Assembly: GCA_023362775.1 (NCBI GenBank)
Contig: JALMGJ010000005.1
Span: 39,861,463-39,925,462 of the forward strand
Origin: Charina bottae
Taxonomy: Eukaryota; Chordata; Lepidosauria; Squamata; Charinaidae
Reading direction: 5' to 3'
Length of the DNA: 64,000 nt
Both the position numbers and the translations under genes were made by a program. Under the pieces are notes generated by a model. It was not told the DNA's origin and searched no databases. It saw nothing but the letters and a program-made list of their open reading frames with translations. Below, piece by piece: positions 44,164 to 56,128 of the stretch. Numbering within the stretch: position 1 is the stretch's first letter; every line of letters starts with the position of its first letter.

Positions 44164-45134
44164 TAAAAGGCATTGGAATAACATATTGTATATAACATGG
44201 AGTAAACTGGTCTTTCATCCTTGAATGAATATGTTCAATGTTTTGAGATGCATATTTTAAAAAACAGAAGACGAATAGGAACTACTGATGAGCTTATACA
44301 CTGTTTTTATTCATTATTAGTCTTCTCTCATTTTGATGTCATGATTTCTGTCCGTATAGTGGTGCTTGGCCATGTTAGGTTTTGTGTTAAGATGAAGAGA
44401 CCATATGAGCAAATGTAAAACTAATCCACTCATGGCAAGATTTCAAGAAAGCACCATCTTAAGGTGGTTGTCAAAAACCCATATGTTATATCTAGAAAGA
44501 ATTTGCTTACACGTTGCCATCTGGAAGTTTTTAGCACCCTTGATGGTTTGTTAGCTCTTGTTTTTGCTTTTTTAATTTTCCCAACTCAAGGATGATGTTT
44601 CACCAATTATACCATGTCATTTGAATTACACAGGGCAATGACTGCAAATGTTAGAGACAGGTTGTTCCCAGACTGCCTGTTCAACATTGTGATCTAAATT
44701 CCTGTGGATGAATAGATAGTTTTGATCTATATATGGAAAACACCTCTTCCCTCAAGTAGCATCTCCAATTTTTCAACTTTATATTTATAATGCATTTTTG
44801 TTTTTCTGAACTACAGAGAGTATTAGTAAAAAAAAATGGGATGAATAAAGATACCCATTTATCTTCTGCATAATTTATAAAGCTGTACAATAACATATAA
44901 TTTTGCTGAAGTAATTGGCATATTCTAATAAAAAAGTCCCACATTTTTCACACACAAATTAATGAGAAAGAGGTTGTTCTATGATATACCAAGGTTAGCA
45001 GTCTAACAGTGTAGTTAAGTGCTTTGTTTTTAGTACTAAAAGACAGAGATTTTAGCCCCTGATTTATTGGCTTTTATGTAATAGAAGAGAATGTGAAAGT
45101 ATTAAAGAACAATAAATGAACTACCCTTTATATC
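44164..45134. other. Unassigned AT-rich DNA
   Basis: No feature recognised. Confidence 0.45.
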
Positions 45135-45235
45135 AGCCTTCGTCAACTTGACACCCTCTAGATTTGTTAGGGAAATATAACTCTCAGTCATGCTACTGGG
45201 AATTCTGGGAGTTATAGCAAGTTCCAGGAAGTACA
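45135..45235. repeat. Short MITE-like repeat
   Basis: Contains GGGAATTCTGGGAGTTATAG and a CGTCAACTTGACACCCTCTA-like left part, similar in style to the unit at 26878-26985. Boundaries unclear. Confidence 0.35.
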
Positions 45236-45351
45236 AAGAAGATCCTAATGGCTATAAGATTATCATGTGCCTTCAGCTGATCATATATAATTAGTGTACT
45301 GGATAAGGTGTCAGGTTCAATCCCATTCAGCCAAAGAACATGCTGAGTCAC

Positions 45352-46640
45352 TTATTTATTTATTTATTTATTTAGTTATTTATTTATTACATTTACATGG
45401 CCACCGAAAAATAAAAAGCCACAAAGCCTAAAAAAAGAATGTAAAACCACAATACATAGAACAACAAACAAACATGAAACAACAGAACAGTAAAATAATA
45501 AATTGGTGATCCAAACAGCAGTAACATCATCAATCAACTGGAGCTCCAGTACATCATGACTCAAAGGCCTGGGGCAAGAACCAGGTTTTGAGGACTAGCA
45601 AGGTCAGGGCTAGCTGTATGTCAGGAGGAGGTCGTTCCATAAAATAGGGGCCACCTCCATGAAGGCACACTTCTTGGCACCCACAAAATGGCATTGTTTC
45701 AATGAAGGAACCCAAAATGCACCCTCCCTGTCTCAGCATGTGGTACAGGCATAGACCCTAGGAAGAAGGCAGTCCCTCAAGTAACCTGGTCCTAAATCAT
45801 GTAGTGCTTTAGAGGTGATAACCAGCAACTTGAAATGTACCAGGAAGCCACGTGGAAACAAGTGCAGCTCTCAGAGTAGTGATATCATATGGACATAGTG
45901 AGAAGTGTATACAGCTACTCACACTGCTGCATTCTGGACCAATTGTAGCTTCTGGGTGGTCTCCAAGAGCAGCCCATTGCAATAATTGCAATAATAATGA
46001 GTTCTCCTTGTGGAGAAGATGGGTGGTAATATAAATCCAATAAATAAATAAATAATCCAACTGAGAGGTGAGAAGGGCCTCCTGAACCAGGAAGGGACGC
46101 AACTGGCATACAGTTGTGCATAGTCTCCCTGAAGTTGTACAAAGGGCCCCTGGCCACAGCTGCCACCTGCTGCTTGAGCAGAAGCTCTTTGTCCAGGAGG
46201 ACTCCCAAATTGTACACTAAGTCTAAGGAGGGAAGAGCCACCCCACTCAGAGTCAAGGATGGATACTCTCCAATTCCAGGATCCAAAACTCATAGCCACT
46301 CAGTCTTGGCAGGGTTGAGCCAAAGCCTTTTCTTCCAGGCCCCCACACTCTTCAGGCACTGGGAAAGAACCTTGACAGCTTCACCAGGATGATCAGGGGC
46401 AGAGATGTGTAACTGAGTACCATCAGTATACTGATGATACTGCATCCCATGCCCCTGGATGACCTCTCCCAGCGGCTTCATGTAGATGTTAAAGAGGAGG
46501 GGAGACAGGGTAAAGCCCTGAGGCACCCCAGTGAGTGGGGTCTGGAGGTAGACCATTCCTCCATCCCAGCAGTGACTGGAACTGGCCATGGAGGAAGTAG
46601 GAGAATCTCTGCAAAACAGAAATATTCTCTCTCTGTTCAA
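45352..46640 (-). mobile_element. CR1-like LINE, 5' truncated, minus strand
   Basis: The minus strand has [20 protein letters not shown] near 46530-46470, a YADD-equivalent YTDGTQLH near 46430 (catalytic residues damaged) and RLWLNPAKTEWL near 46320-46290. The LETTQKLQLVQNA block lies near 45960 and a TTTA-rich tail lies at 45354-45376. It is frameshifted several times. A plus-orientation tail-like stretch at 46013-46056 (AAGATGGGTGGTAATATAAA and ATAA units) is nested within it. Confidence 0.85.
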
Positions 46641-46685
46641 TTTGCCTCATAATGTTCATTGTGGGGTTTGTAATTAGAGGACACT

Positions 46686-46750
46686 CCCAGGTAAGCCACC
46701 TTGAATTCTCTGAAAATAGGTAGCATATAAATAATTGTTATTTTTATTGT
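46686..46750 (+). mobile_element. CR1/L2-type 3' tail
   Basis: AAGCCACCTTGAATTCTCTG and GGTAGCATATAAATAATTGT have the form of a LINE tail in plus orientation, just beyond the 5' end of the minus-strand CR1. Confidence 0.5.
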
Positions 46751-49059
46751 ACGTATGTCTGAGGAGCAACACCACCAGGGCTTCCAGACTTCCTCAAGCT
46801 GAAGGGGGCCTCCTGGGTGAGGTAGCCCAGAGGACACATTTAATATTGCTCCTTGCCACTTTGCAGGAAATGTTGTTTAAAACTGGCTGAACATTAAAGA
46901 GTATTTCAGAGTTACTATACATTATGAAATTCCACCTAATTGTAGCACATGGGCAGTCACATAGATTTTCTCTATGAAACCTTGTATGACTATTATTGTG
47001 TCACCAAAACCTTCAACAGATAGATGTGAAGAGGAGGAGACAAGTTGAAGGAGAAAGAAAGGAAGTAGCAGCTATAAGCCCTAGCTTCTTTAAAAAAAAC
47101 AAGCTTGAGGGAAATCAATATCTTCTCAAACTTGATAAAGAATAAAGCTCTCATACGTTTTTGAAGTAAATACTGATCAGTTCAATTCAGACAAGCCAAA
47201 TCTTGGACATTCCCACAAGTACGTAGCTCCCATATTCTAGGCCCATGGGCTTCAAAGTGCCTCTGACTACTCTCTTGGCAGCTGCCAGGCACCAGGTTGC
47301 ACATAACCAGTAAGCAGGCAGGCTCCATAATCATGGCAGCCATCATGCCTATCAGGAAATCAGGCAATTGCCTCAAAATAAAGTGATTCTTTTCCTAGGC
47401 AGAACCACATGGAGTCCTCTTAATAAGATTTGTCAAAATGAAAGACAAGGATAGGGTTACAAAAATTTAAGCCACTGAACTAGTTTCCATTTAGAATTTA
47501 TTTATCTCCTAACACATTTGAGTGAAACCTTTCTAATGTATTTTCCGTGAACAGGTGAGGAACTGACCACAACCTGCTGCAAAAATGCCAAATGTTCCCC
47601 CTGGATGGAAAGGTTGGGGAGCCCCACGTTAAACTACTTAAAAGAAGTTTCACAGTGGCCCTGCTTGTCCTTGCCGAATCATCTGCATACAGTACATAAA
47701 CGCCTGACCTCTCATTCCACCTTGCAACTTCCAACATGATGAAGGAATAAAAATGGGTTACAAGCCTGACAGTTATTTGTCACTACATTCATCATGGATA
47801 TATGTCCTACCATCATCATATGCTTGTGCACCTATGTATTATGCAGGCCAGTTCTAGTTGCATTCAACTGGTTTTGCCAAAGCCCAGCCCTAATTTCATC
47901 CTTATGTTTAGAACAATTCTTGCTGAGGTCAGGAGGCTTTCTTTGAACCATAAATTGCATCTATTCTAAGCCGGTCGATTGGAGCTCATTTGTCATACAG
48001 AATCTGATCTTGGGCTAATTAAAATAATCACTTCCATGTCACTAGTCAGCCTGCAGAGCAATCCTTAATTCCACACCATCTGGCTGCAGAATGCCTGGAT
48101 CATTTGAAGGCACTAGCAAAATCAGAGGCTTTGAAGTTGCATTATGCCAATGAAAAACTATGTTTCCTGTTAAAGGCCACTTTTACACATGACTAACCAG
48201 CAGAAAATTGGTTCAACCCTCTGGAGCAATCTGAATGCAGTTGTTCACTGGATACAAGAAACTGCATGTTTAGGTGTCATGGACCCAAGATTGTGCTTAC
48301 TGTATTGTTTTTGTTTTTGTTTGCCTGATCAATTTCCTATCTCACGTCTATGTGCACATGTGTGTGTTACATATTTTTACTATGCAGTATTGTCCTGAGA
48401 AATTAATTTGCCTCTAATAATATTTCAGAGATTACAAACTATTCTTTGTAGAAGCAGAAATTATTGTGTATGTCCTGGGAATCACCATCCTTTGATCTGG
48501 AAGTAAGGGTAATTTGCAGCACTAGAGTAACTAAAACAAATACTGACAAGCAGAACCATCACAGCAAGCTATTTCCAACTAAATGCACACTACTGATCAT
48601 GGATACAAACAGAACTGTTCCAAAAAACAAAGATACTCTAGCAGATGGCTCCCAAAATATTCAGGCCACAGCATGTGCTAGTAGAACATTTCTAACAGAA
48701 ATGAAACTAGTCAAACAGAACATGAATCTTTAGTTATAGACTATAAGCTGTAGCATTCTATTGGATGGTTCCTACTGCACCGTATCATAAACAGTAGCAA
48801 TACATGATCTGAAGAACCTTTAGCAGAACCTCATCAAAGAGAGAAGACTAACACACCTTGGACAGAAGCATCATGTTCAAAGGATTTGATCCAGCAGTTC
48901 TGGAGAGAAGCAACTAGACTAAGAAGACAAACTTTTTTTAAAATTAAAGTTTTTCAACTGAAATTTGGAGGTCAATTTTCTATATAAATGTTACATATTT
49001 TCTAAATAAATGTTACATATTAATGATAGTAACAAATATTTATGTGGACTATAAAACTA
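46751..49059. other. Unassigned; contains one unclassified repeat and a CNE-like stretch
   Basis: 47385-47545 is listed separately. 47935-48180 is a non-repetitive stretch with TTAAAATAATCAC and homeodomain-like cores that might be conserved; no proof here. Nothing else recognised. Confidence 0.4.
47385..47545 (+). repeat. Unclassified interspersed repeat, copy 2
   Basis: Colinear with 19455-19640; GGGTTACAAAAATTTAAGCC, ACTGAACTAGTTTCCATTTA and TTTATCTCCTAACACATT are the best-conserved parts. Family unknown. Confidence 0.6.
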
Positions 49060-49850
49060 TTTTATGATAAATTGTATGCTTAAAAATAAAAAACTAAACT
49101 AAACTAACTAAAAAAACTAAAGACAAAACAAACAAACAAATAAAATGAAGATGGAACACCAAGAGAAAAAAAAGACAATAATGGGAAAAGCTCACAAATA
49201 AAAATACCAAACTATTCAAATTTCAAAATTAAAACTACTCTTCTACAATTTCAAGCTCTTAAATTTATAGTAATATAATGGTTACAATCTGAACCTAGAC
49301 CATACAGAACGATATTGTCAATCTTGCTTCTCCTTAGATTCAAAGCCAATTCGAAACGTGAAATTAACAAATTTTCATTAAGCCAGTTTGTATTATTTGC
49401 TATACCAGTATTCTTCCAGGAACATATAATCACCTTCTTTGCCACAGTCCAAACATGATATATCCAACGTTCTTCATAAACTAAGAGATTCCAAATTTTT
49501 GGAAGAAAGTTTAACAATGCATTTGCATTTTGATGTTTGACTTCCTTCCAAGAACCTGGTTCATCATAGTAATGATATTTAGCCAACAAAGAAATACCAG
49601 TGGACATGTCCATGGCAGATACACTAAAGTTTTTCTACACTTTTCTACTGTTGTGGAAGATAGATCTGGAAATGTAAGGTTTTTTACTTCTCATATTCCA
49701 AAGCTTTTACATGCTGGGCTGTATGTAGTATTTTTATCACCATTAGGCCTCCAAAGAAATCCAATTACAACAGGATTTGGAGATTATGAGATCTGTTTCT
49801 ACAAGGCACATGATAAGCTGCCGCAGTTGATTTAGTGCAGTCTATCTGAA
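49060..49850 (-). mobile_element. L1-like LINE 3' end, probably with internal inversion
   Basis: The minus strand of 49251-49613 is open for 120 codons and resembles the L1 ORF2 C-terminal region: WIYHVWTVAKKVIICSWKN, similar in layout to the IYHxWWxCxKxKxFW block. Its 3' side (49060-49220) is purine-rich on plus, matching the pyrimidine-rich 3' UTR of squamate L1. 49620-49850 seems to belong to the same element in a different orientation, but the similarity is weak. Confidence 0.55.
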
Positions 49851-50951
49851 ACAGGCCCTATAAGCATTTTGCTATGGCTTCTGCCAAAGTTAATCTTCTG
49901 AATAAGTAAAATTAAGTAGGTGATTTTTTTCCCGCTGCTTGCTTGACCTTGAATCGGCTCTAGAGCTTCCTCTCAGGCCACCAGCATTTTGTCTCTTGTC
50001 TTGTTTTGGGCAGCTAAAGTTGCAATCAATTTCTCATTTGCCTCATTCTTAACTTTATTATATCTTTTTTCCCATCTTATCAACTTATCAGCATATTATG
50101 AAAGACAGTGATTTATTGTTTGTAACATCACCAACATCTCAAAATTACTCACTTCCTGAACTGTGACATCAGAGAGAATTTGGAGAATTGATATAGCTTT
50201 CTGTATATCTTGCTTTGAGTTGGAGTTACAGACAAAATACCCGCCTAATGATAAGTGGGTGTGGGGTATAAGATAATTTCTCATTCAAAGGCTCACTCTA
50301 CCTCTATAACAGCTGCACCAGAGTGTGGATCTGTGGGACGAGGGGAGGCTGTCAGTGAGAAATTTGCTGCATTGGAGATGAATAAGGGAGATGTTGCTTC
50401 TTCAAGGGATTTGATCTTTCCCCAAATTCCAGAAATACCTGAAAATAATCAAATTAGTATTTCAGCTGAATTGCTTTTTTCACAATAAGACAAACATGTT
50501 CCAAGGCTGAAAAGGGGACCTTGGGCAATTTCAAAAGGAATATGGGGCCATTCGAGCTGCGATAGTGATGTGCATGCTTTTTGTTATGTGAATAGATGCC
50601 ACAGGGGAAACTTAACTGATCTATCATGATCTGCACGAAAATTATCCCTCTGAAGCTGTTATTCACATTTCAAAGACTGTCTCCATTGACAATAACATAG
50701 GTTTCCCTTGATGGCATTATCCCCTTTCACACATTGCTGGTTTTGCATGGAGAGCTTTGCAGGTGAAGGCAACCTCAGATGCAATTTTGACAATAGTTTT
50801 TGGGGAGAGAACAAAGAAAGGCTTTTTGAGTCAGAGCCGCAAATGAACCTGCAGTACCTGTTCTGAAACCCCCATTGAGGTGTTCTGCCTGAAACAGGGA
50901 AATGAGCAGCGGTGGTCTGGAACCGCATTTATTGACCCCACCTTCAAGTGT
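49851..50951. other. Unassigned; possibly more L1
   Basis: Nothing firmly recognised; pieces near 49940-50250 may be further L1-derived sequence on the minus strand. Confidence 0.35.
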
Positions 50952-50959
50952 CCCTATGC

Positions 50960-51161
50960 CAGAGCTTTCCAAACTTTTCATGTTGGTGACACACTTTTTA
51001 GACATGCATCATTTTGCGACAGACTCTTACAGCAGGGCACAAGGCAGGCACTAGGACCTGTGTGGAATCACAGCAGGTTTGAAGGCAGCAGCAAGCATGA
51101 CACACCCAGACACTGCAGGTGACACACTAATGTGTCCCGACACACAGCTTGGAAAGCTCTG
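50960..51161. mobile_element. Non-autonomous hAT MITE, family A copy 3
   Basis: Ends CAGAGCTTTCCAAACTTTT and GCTTGGAAAGCTCTG. The 8-bp direct repeat CCCTATGC is exact at 50952-50959 and 51162-51169. 202 bp, reversed relative to the copy at 4457 (its left part matches that copy's right part). Non-coding. Confidence 0.92.
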
Positions 51162-51169
51162 CCCTATGC

Positions 51170-51589
51170 AGTTCTTCACCTTCTCAGCCCAGCCTTCCTG
51201 CACTTATCTATGTCTTCCTGTGTTTGAATTATGCTTAAGTGGTCTAACATTTACCATCGCTACTAAGAGGTTATAAATAGGGAACTTTTGTTTGTGTGTG
51301 ATATTGGGTGAAATTCTTTCTAAAAATATTCTCTCACTATCATCCATCTAGTATTCCCCTCTGCCCACCATGTACATGCAGAATTCTGCCCTAGAATAAT
51401 GCTGAGTAACTTAGTTTCCTTCTACAATGTCCTTGAATAATGCTATGTCATGGTGAGTGTTACACTAAGGAGGCATGGTGCTACTGGGAATACAGCTGTT
51501 CCTAAAAACTCATGATTCCTAAACAATGTGTTGAAAAGGTGGAAAAAAACTGTGGCCACTACTAAGCATCCACCCAAGAAACTTACATA
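51170..51589. other. Unassigned
   Basis: Nothing recognised. Confidence 0.4.
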
Positions 51590-51594
51590 GCATT

Positions 51595-52048
51595 TGTTGG
51601 GGTTTGATAAACCCAGGAATTTACTTCTAGATATAAATTATACAGAGAGGCTTGACATTTAGGTAAAAGGGGAAATATTCTGCACAGTCACCCCATTAGC
51701 AGCCATTGTTGAAGGAATGATGTGTCATGTGTGACTCATTCAACAGGTGCTTAGAGTTAGGTTGGGTGTGGTGAATAACGAGAGTGACCTATAATGTGAT
51801 TGGTCAGGTTCACTATATATGCAGAGACATTCTCATTTCCCATTATTCCCATTTTACCTCGTGAAAGCTGTATCGTTGATGGTGTATCATTTGTTACTTG
51901 TGGAAGTGATCTGTAAATACGTATGTATATAAAGTAAATAGGATATTTGATGTAACTTCTGTTTGGAGTCTATTTACTGCATAGTACGTGGATCACTGGT
52001 GCCTAGGAGAGAGGCAGGCCGCTCCATCCCTGCGCGCTCCCTCAAACA
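51595..52048 (+). repeat. 5' LTR of the copia element
   Basis: 454 bp, starts TGTTGGGG and ends CTCAAACA (TG...CA). The partner LTR has the same length. Confidence 0.97.
51799..51820 (+). promoter_or_regulatory. LTR promoter: inverted CCAAT box and TATA-like box
   Basis: ATTGGTC (inverted CCAAT) at 51799-51805 and CTATATAT at 51813-51820, with transcription expected to start some 25-30 bp downstream. The pair is kept in the 3' LTR with one change after the TATA. Function is inferred. Confidence 0.55.
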
Positions 52049-52063
52049 GGGTTACGGGCCCAG
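52049..52063 (+). promoter_or_regulatory. Primer-binding site for an initiator tRNA-Met fragment
   Basis: GGGTTACGGGCCCAG abuts the LTR. From memory, the anticodon-stem region of vertebrate initiator tRNA-Met reads CTGGGCCCATAACCC, whose complement differs from the site at one base. Binding inside the tRNA and not at its 3' end matches the half-tRNA priming known for Drosophila copia. Confidence 0.8.
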
Positions 52064-52318
52064 AGGCGGCAGAGACGCCATAGACAACGGAAGGCTTTGC
52101 ACTGGCTGTGGATCGGTGGATCGTGTGCAGTCTGTGAGCTGGAAGCTTTGGAAGCCTATCCAGGAGTCGTGTGGTTATTTGGAGTGATTTGGAGCTTTAA
52201 CAGGTTCCGTGCCTGCGTGTGTGTTTTTCTCTCCTACACTTGTTTTACAGCTGGAGGACTTTCTGATAAGGTCTGTGTCTTTAATCATCGGTGTCTGCCC
52301 AGAAGGGGCTGAAGACAG

Positions 52319-52570
52319 ATGAGCACAGCGAAGATGTTGCCGGCAGTCGGGGGAGGTTTTCCTCTGGAAAGACTGAATGACAGTAATTATTCGTCATGGG
52401 CATATAAAATGGAAATGTATCTTCGGCGTGAAGGGCTTTGGAGGAGTGTACTTTGCCCTGAACCAGACCTGGAAGATGAAGAAGTTGCTCTAAAGGACGA
52501 TAGAGCATTGGCAAGCATAATTTTATGTCTGGAAGATAGCCAGTTGTGTTATGTTAGAGACTGCCTATAA
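52319..52570 (+). pseudogene. copia gag, N-terminal part
   Basis: 83 codons beginning MSTAKMLPAVGG and holding LNDSNYSSWAYKMEMYLRRE, the usual start of copia Gag (L-x-x-x-N-Y-x-x-W). Stop TAA at 52568. Gag continues in the next frame at 52551 (AYKCWEALKNVY, typical of the UBN2/Gag domain), so a small insertion or deletion near 52555-52570 split one original reading frame. An upstream ATG is not evident, and this ATG fits the start of the family. Confidence 0.88.
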
Positions 52571-55493
52571 GTGTTGGGAAGCTTTAAAGAATGTTTATCT
52601 AAGAAGCTCACCGTTATGTAAGGTTTTACTAACAAGAAAACTTTATCACGCTAGATTAGGGGTATCTGATAATATAAGGGATCACCTGCATTATATGACA
52701 GGGTTGTTCCAGGAGTTGGCTCAGAGAGATATGCCATTTACAGAAGCTAACAAAGTGTATATAATTCTCAGTTCTCTAAATGAAACATGGGATACTTTGG
52801 CAATTAGCTTTGGTTCGTTATCTGAGGAAGACTTAACCATAAGATACTTATCTAGCAGGCTTTTAGAAGAAGAGCAAAGAAGGCAGCAGTGTTCTAACGT
52901 AATTAGGTCTAAGCAAAACAGTGTTTGTGTTAAGGAATGTTCTGATAATCAAAACAATGTATTATTTGTGAAGAGAAAATGTTTCTGCTGTGGGTCACAA
53001 AAGCATTTGTTGCGGGATTGTGATAAGAAACAGAAGCCGAAGGCTAAGCTGAAAATTTCCAAGCCGGGAGAAGCTGCACAGCTGTCTTTAATTAGTTCAA
53101 GTGTAGAACAAGATTTAAAGGGACCATTTTTAATTGACAGTGGGGCTTGTCAGCATAACAGGAGTAACAGACAGATGTTTAAGAGTTTTATGCAAGCTGA
53201 TAGAGATCATGTTATTCTAGCTAATGGAAGCATTGCATCAGTGACTGGTAAAGGATTTGTATATGTACCAGGGTTAAATATTGAATTATCAATGTTGTGT
53301 GTACCTGAACTGGAGTACAATATAATTAGTGTGTCACAATTGGATAAACAGGGTTATACTGTACAGTTTGGTAATAATGAATGTATTGTTATGAAAGATA
53401 ACAATGTTTGTGGCAAAGGTATTTTGCAGAACAATTTATATGAAATTGTAAAAACCAGGACAAGCAGCAGCCATCATGGTGTAGCTACGATTAATAAGCC
53501 AACACATGATTCATGTGCGCACCTGTGGCACAGAAGGCTTGGGCATCCGAGTTTCAAAGTGATTGAAAAGATGTCAGAAGCAAGTTCTGGAATGGAATTG
53601 AAAAAGTGCCAAGTGTATTTGGATTGCACAGCTTGTAAGGTTGCAAAGTCAAAAGTGTTTCCTGTGAGCAAATTCAGTGATAGGAAGTCACATAAACGTT
53701 TTGAATTAGTTCACGCTGACTTAATTGGTCCATTACCAGCTACAATAGGGGGTGCTAAATATGTTTTAGTCATTGTAGATGATTACACTAGATTTGGGTT
53801 CTGTTACCTATTGAAAGCTAAAAGTCAAACATTTGAAAAGTTCAGAAACTGGGTGCAGTTTGTGGAACGTAGGTATAGCACAAAGGTGTGTAGTTTACAA
53901 ACTGACCGGGATACAGAGTTTCTGAGTGGGAGTTTTCAGCAATGGCTCTGTAGAAGGGGCATTGTGCATAGGAGAACTAACCCACATAGTTCAGCTGAGA
54001 ATGGCGTGGCTGAACGTAGGAATTTGGCATTGCAGACAGTGAAGGATTCACTCATTGCTGACTCAGGGTTATCAAGAGGATACTGGGGAGAGGCAATATT
54101 AACTGCTAATTATTTAATTAACAGGTTATGGAGTGTGTCTGTAAACCAAACTCCATATTATATGTTATATGGCAAGAAGCCACCATTAGCTCATTTGAAG
54201 GTGTTTGGGTGCACTGCCTATGTTCACGTGCATAAGGAAGTACGTAGGAAAGGACAGGCAAAAGCACAGAAGCTGACGTTTGTGGGTTATGAGCCAGGGA
54301 CCAAGGGATATAGGTTCACTGATGGCAGGAAAGTTATTTCTAGATCAGCAAGTTTTAGTGAGCACAGCAATTGGCAGAGATTACACGGAAGTAGTGAGGT
54401 ATATCTTCCTAGTCAGAGAAGTTTTGAGTTTTCAGAGCGGAGAGAGGCCACTGATGTGATTAAGAAGGAAGAGGAATTAACTCCTAGTGTGCCAATAATG
54501 CAGGATGCTACAGTATTGCGTAGATCTGAGAGAGTTAACAAGGGTATACCACCTCAGCGATATTCACCAGTTGATGTAAAAGTGTGTTTTATTGATTATG
54601 AACCTCGTAATTACAAGGACGTATTGGAGTTGCCACAACATGAGCAGAGTAGATGGAAAGCTGCTATGGATGTGGAAATGAAAGCCATTAATTCGCATAA
54701 GGTTTTCAAATCTACTAGGCTGCCTGAGGGGCATAGAGCAGTAGGCTGTAGATGGGTGTATAAGAAGAAAACCTTAGTGAATGGTGATATTCAGTATAAG
54801 GCTAGGTTGGTTGCACAAGGATTTTCCCAGATAAAGAATCAGACTTATGATGAGGTTTTTGCACCAACGCTAAGAGGGGAGACATTTAGGTTTGCCTTAG
54901 CAATGGCAGCAGCTGGGAATTGTGTAGTACAGCATTATGATATCACAACAGCATATTTGCATGCTGAATTGAATGAAGAAATCTATATGATTGAAGCCCC
55001 AGGGTATGAATCAAAGATTGCAGGAAGGGTATACAAGTTGCAGAAAGCATTGTATGGACTCAAGCAGTCGGCACGTTGCTGGAATCTTAGGTTAGATAAG
55101 GAATTACAAAGAATGGGATTCAAGTGTAGTATAGCTGACCCATGTCTGTATGTAAAGCAATGTGAAAACGATGAACAGATTTTGCTTGTGATTTTTGTAG
55201 ACGATTTGTGTCTTATAGCGAAAGATCAAAGCAGGGTAATTGAATTTACTGAAAATCTGAAACAGCACTTTGATGTCGAAGATCTGGGAGAAATTAAGAA
55301 TTACCTAGGAATGGGTATTCAGAAGGTTGATGGGGGTTATGTTCTAGAGCAGCGGAAGAAGATTGAAGCACTGCTAAGAGAGAACAATATGGAACAGTGT
55401 AAAGAAGTTTCAACCCCGATGACAACAGATTTTGTCATGACAGAGACTGGAGATGATGACCAACCTTCGTGTGATCATGTGATCAGTCAATAA
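52551..55493 (+). pseudogene. copia gag (C-terminal) and pol polyprotein, truncated
   Basis: 980 open codons. Gag UBN2 region at residues 1-130. CCHC zinc knuckle C144, C147, H152, C157. Protease active site DSGA at 196-199. Integrase zinc finger H327/H332 with C359/C362. Integrase core D390, D452 and E488 (the last two with the usual 35-residue spacing; DRDTEF replaces the common DNGxEF). Reverse transcriptase: YKARLVAQGFSQ, motif A D797 in YDITTAYLH, LYGLKQSARCW, and FVDD with D884-D885. The first Met lies in the frame-shifted overlap and is probably not a real start. The frame ends before RNase H. Confidence 0.95.
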
Positions 55494-55518
55494 TTGGAAG
55501 TTTATTGTATTGTATTGT

Positions 55519-55641
55519 ATAGATTTGCAATATTGTCCATCTGAGTGTAATGTAGCAGATGTGATGACAAAGCCTCTAAGCATAGATAGACATAGGATGT
55601 GTATATCTCAAATGTGTATGTCTTCTATTCTGTACAATTGA
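55519..55641 (+). pseudogene. copia RNase H C-terminal remnant
   Basis: Reads IDLQYCPSECNVADVMTKPL, the conserved end of copia RNase H (ADxxTKPL), then about 20 residues to TGA at 55639. The YRS...SWxSxxQ...SSxEAEY part expected between RT and this block is missing, so several hundred bases were lost. A TATTG tandem repeat (55504-55520) sits at the junction. Confidence 0.88.
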
Positions 55642-55660
55642 ATGTAATATCTATTGTAAA

Positions 55661-55669
55661 TTGAAGGGG
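55661..55669 (+). promoter_or_regulatory. Polypurine tract
   Basis: TTGAAGGGG directly before the 3' LTR; plus-strand DNA synthesis primer in LTR elements. Short. Confidence 0.7.
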
Positions 55670-56123
55670 TGTTGGGGTTTGATAAACCCAGGAATTTACT
55701 TCTAGATATAAATTATACAGAGAGGCTTGACATTTAGGTAAAAGGGGAAATATTCTGCACAGTCACCCCATTAGCAGCCATTGTTGAAGGAATGATGTGT
55801 CATGTGTGACTCATTCAACAGGTGCTTAGAGTTAGGTTGGGTGTGGTGAATAACGAGAGTGACCTATAATGTGATTGGTCAGGTTCACTATATATACAGG
55901 GACATTCTCATTTCCCATTATTCCCATTTTACCTCGTGAAAGCTGTATCGTTGATGGTGTATCATTTGTTACTTGTGGAAGTGATCTGTAAATACGTATG
56001 TATATAAAGTAAATAGGATATTTGATATAACTTCTGTTTGGAGTCTATTTACTGCATAGTACGTGGGTCACTGGTGCCTAGGAGAGAGGCAGGCCGCTCC
56101 ATCTCCGCGCGCTCCCTCTGACA
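55670..56123 (+). repeat. 3' LTR of the copia element
   Basis: 454 bp, starts TGTTGGGG and ends CTCTGACA. It differs from the 5' LTR near the TATA box, at GATATAAC/GATGTAAC, at GTGGGTCA/GTGGATCA and in the last 25 bp. Confidence 0.97.
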
Positions 56124-56128
56124 GCATT

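Larger units (their letters stand above)
51595..56123 (+). mobile_element. Ty1/copia LTR retrotransposon, near complete, defective
   Basis: 4.5 kb with 454-bp LTRs, a primer-binding site, a gag-pol region and a polypurine tract. The 5-bp target duplication GCATT is exact at 51590-51594 and 56124-56128. Domain order protease, integrase, reverse transcriptase, RNase H marks it as Ty1/copia and not Gypsy. The two LTRs differ at about eight positions by eye (about 98 percent identity), so the insertion is fairly recent. Defects: a frameshift in gag and loss of most of RNase H. An older solo LTR of the family lies at 18002-18456. Confidence 0.97.

Noticed and set aside
51595..56123. Endogenous retrovirus
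   Set aside because: Integrase precedes reverse transcriptase, there is no env, and motifs are of Ty1/copia type; not a retrovirus.
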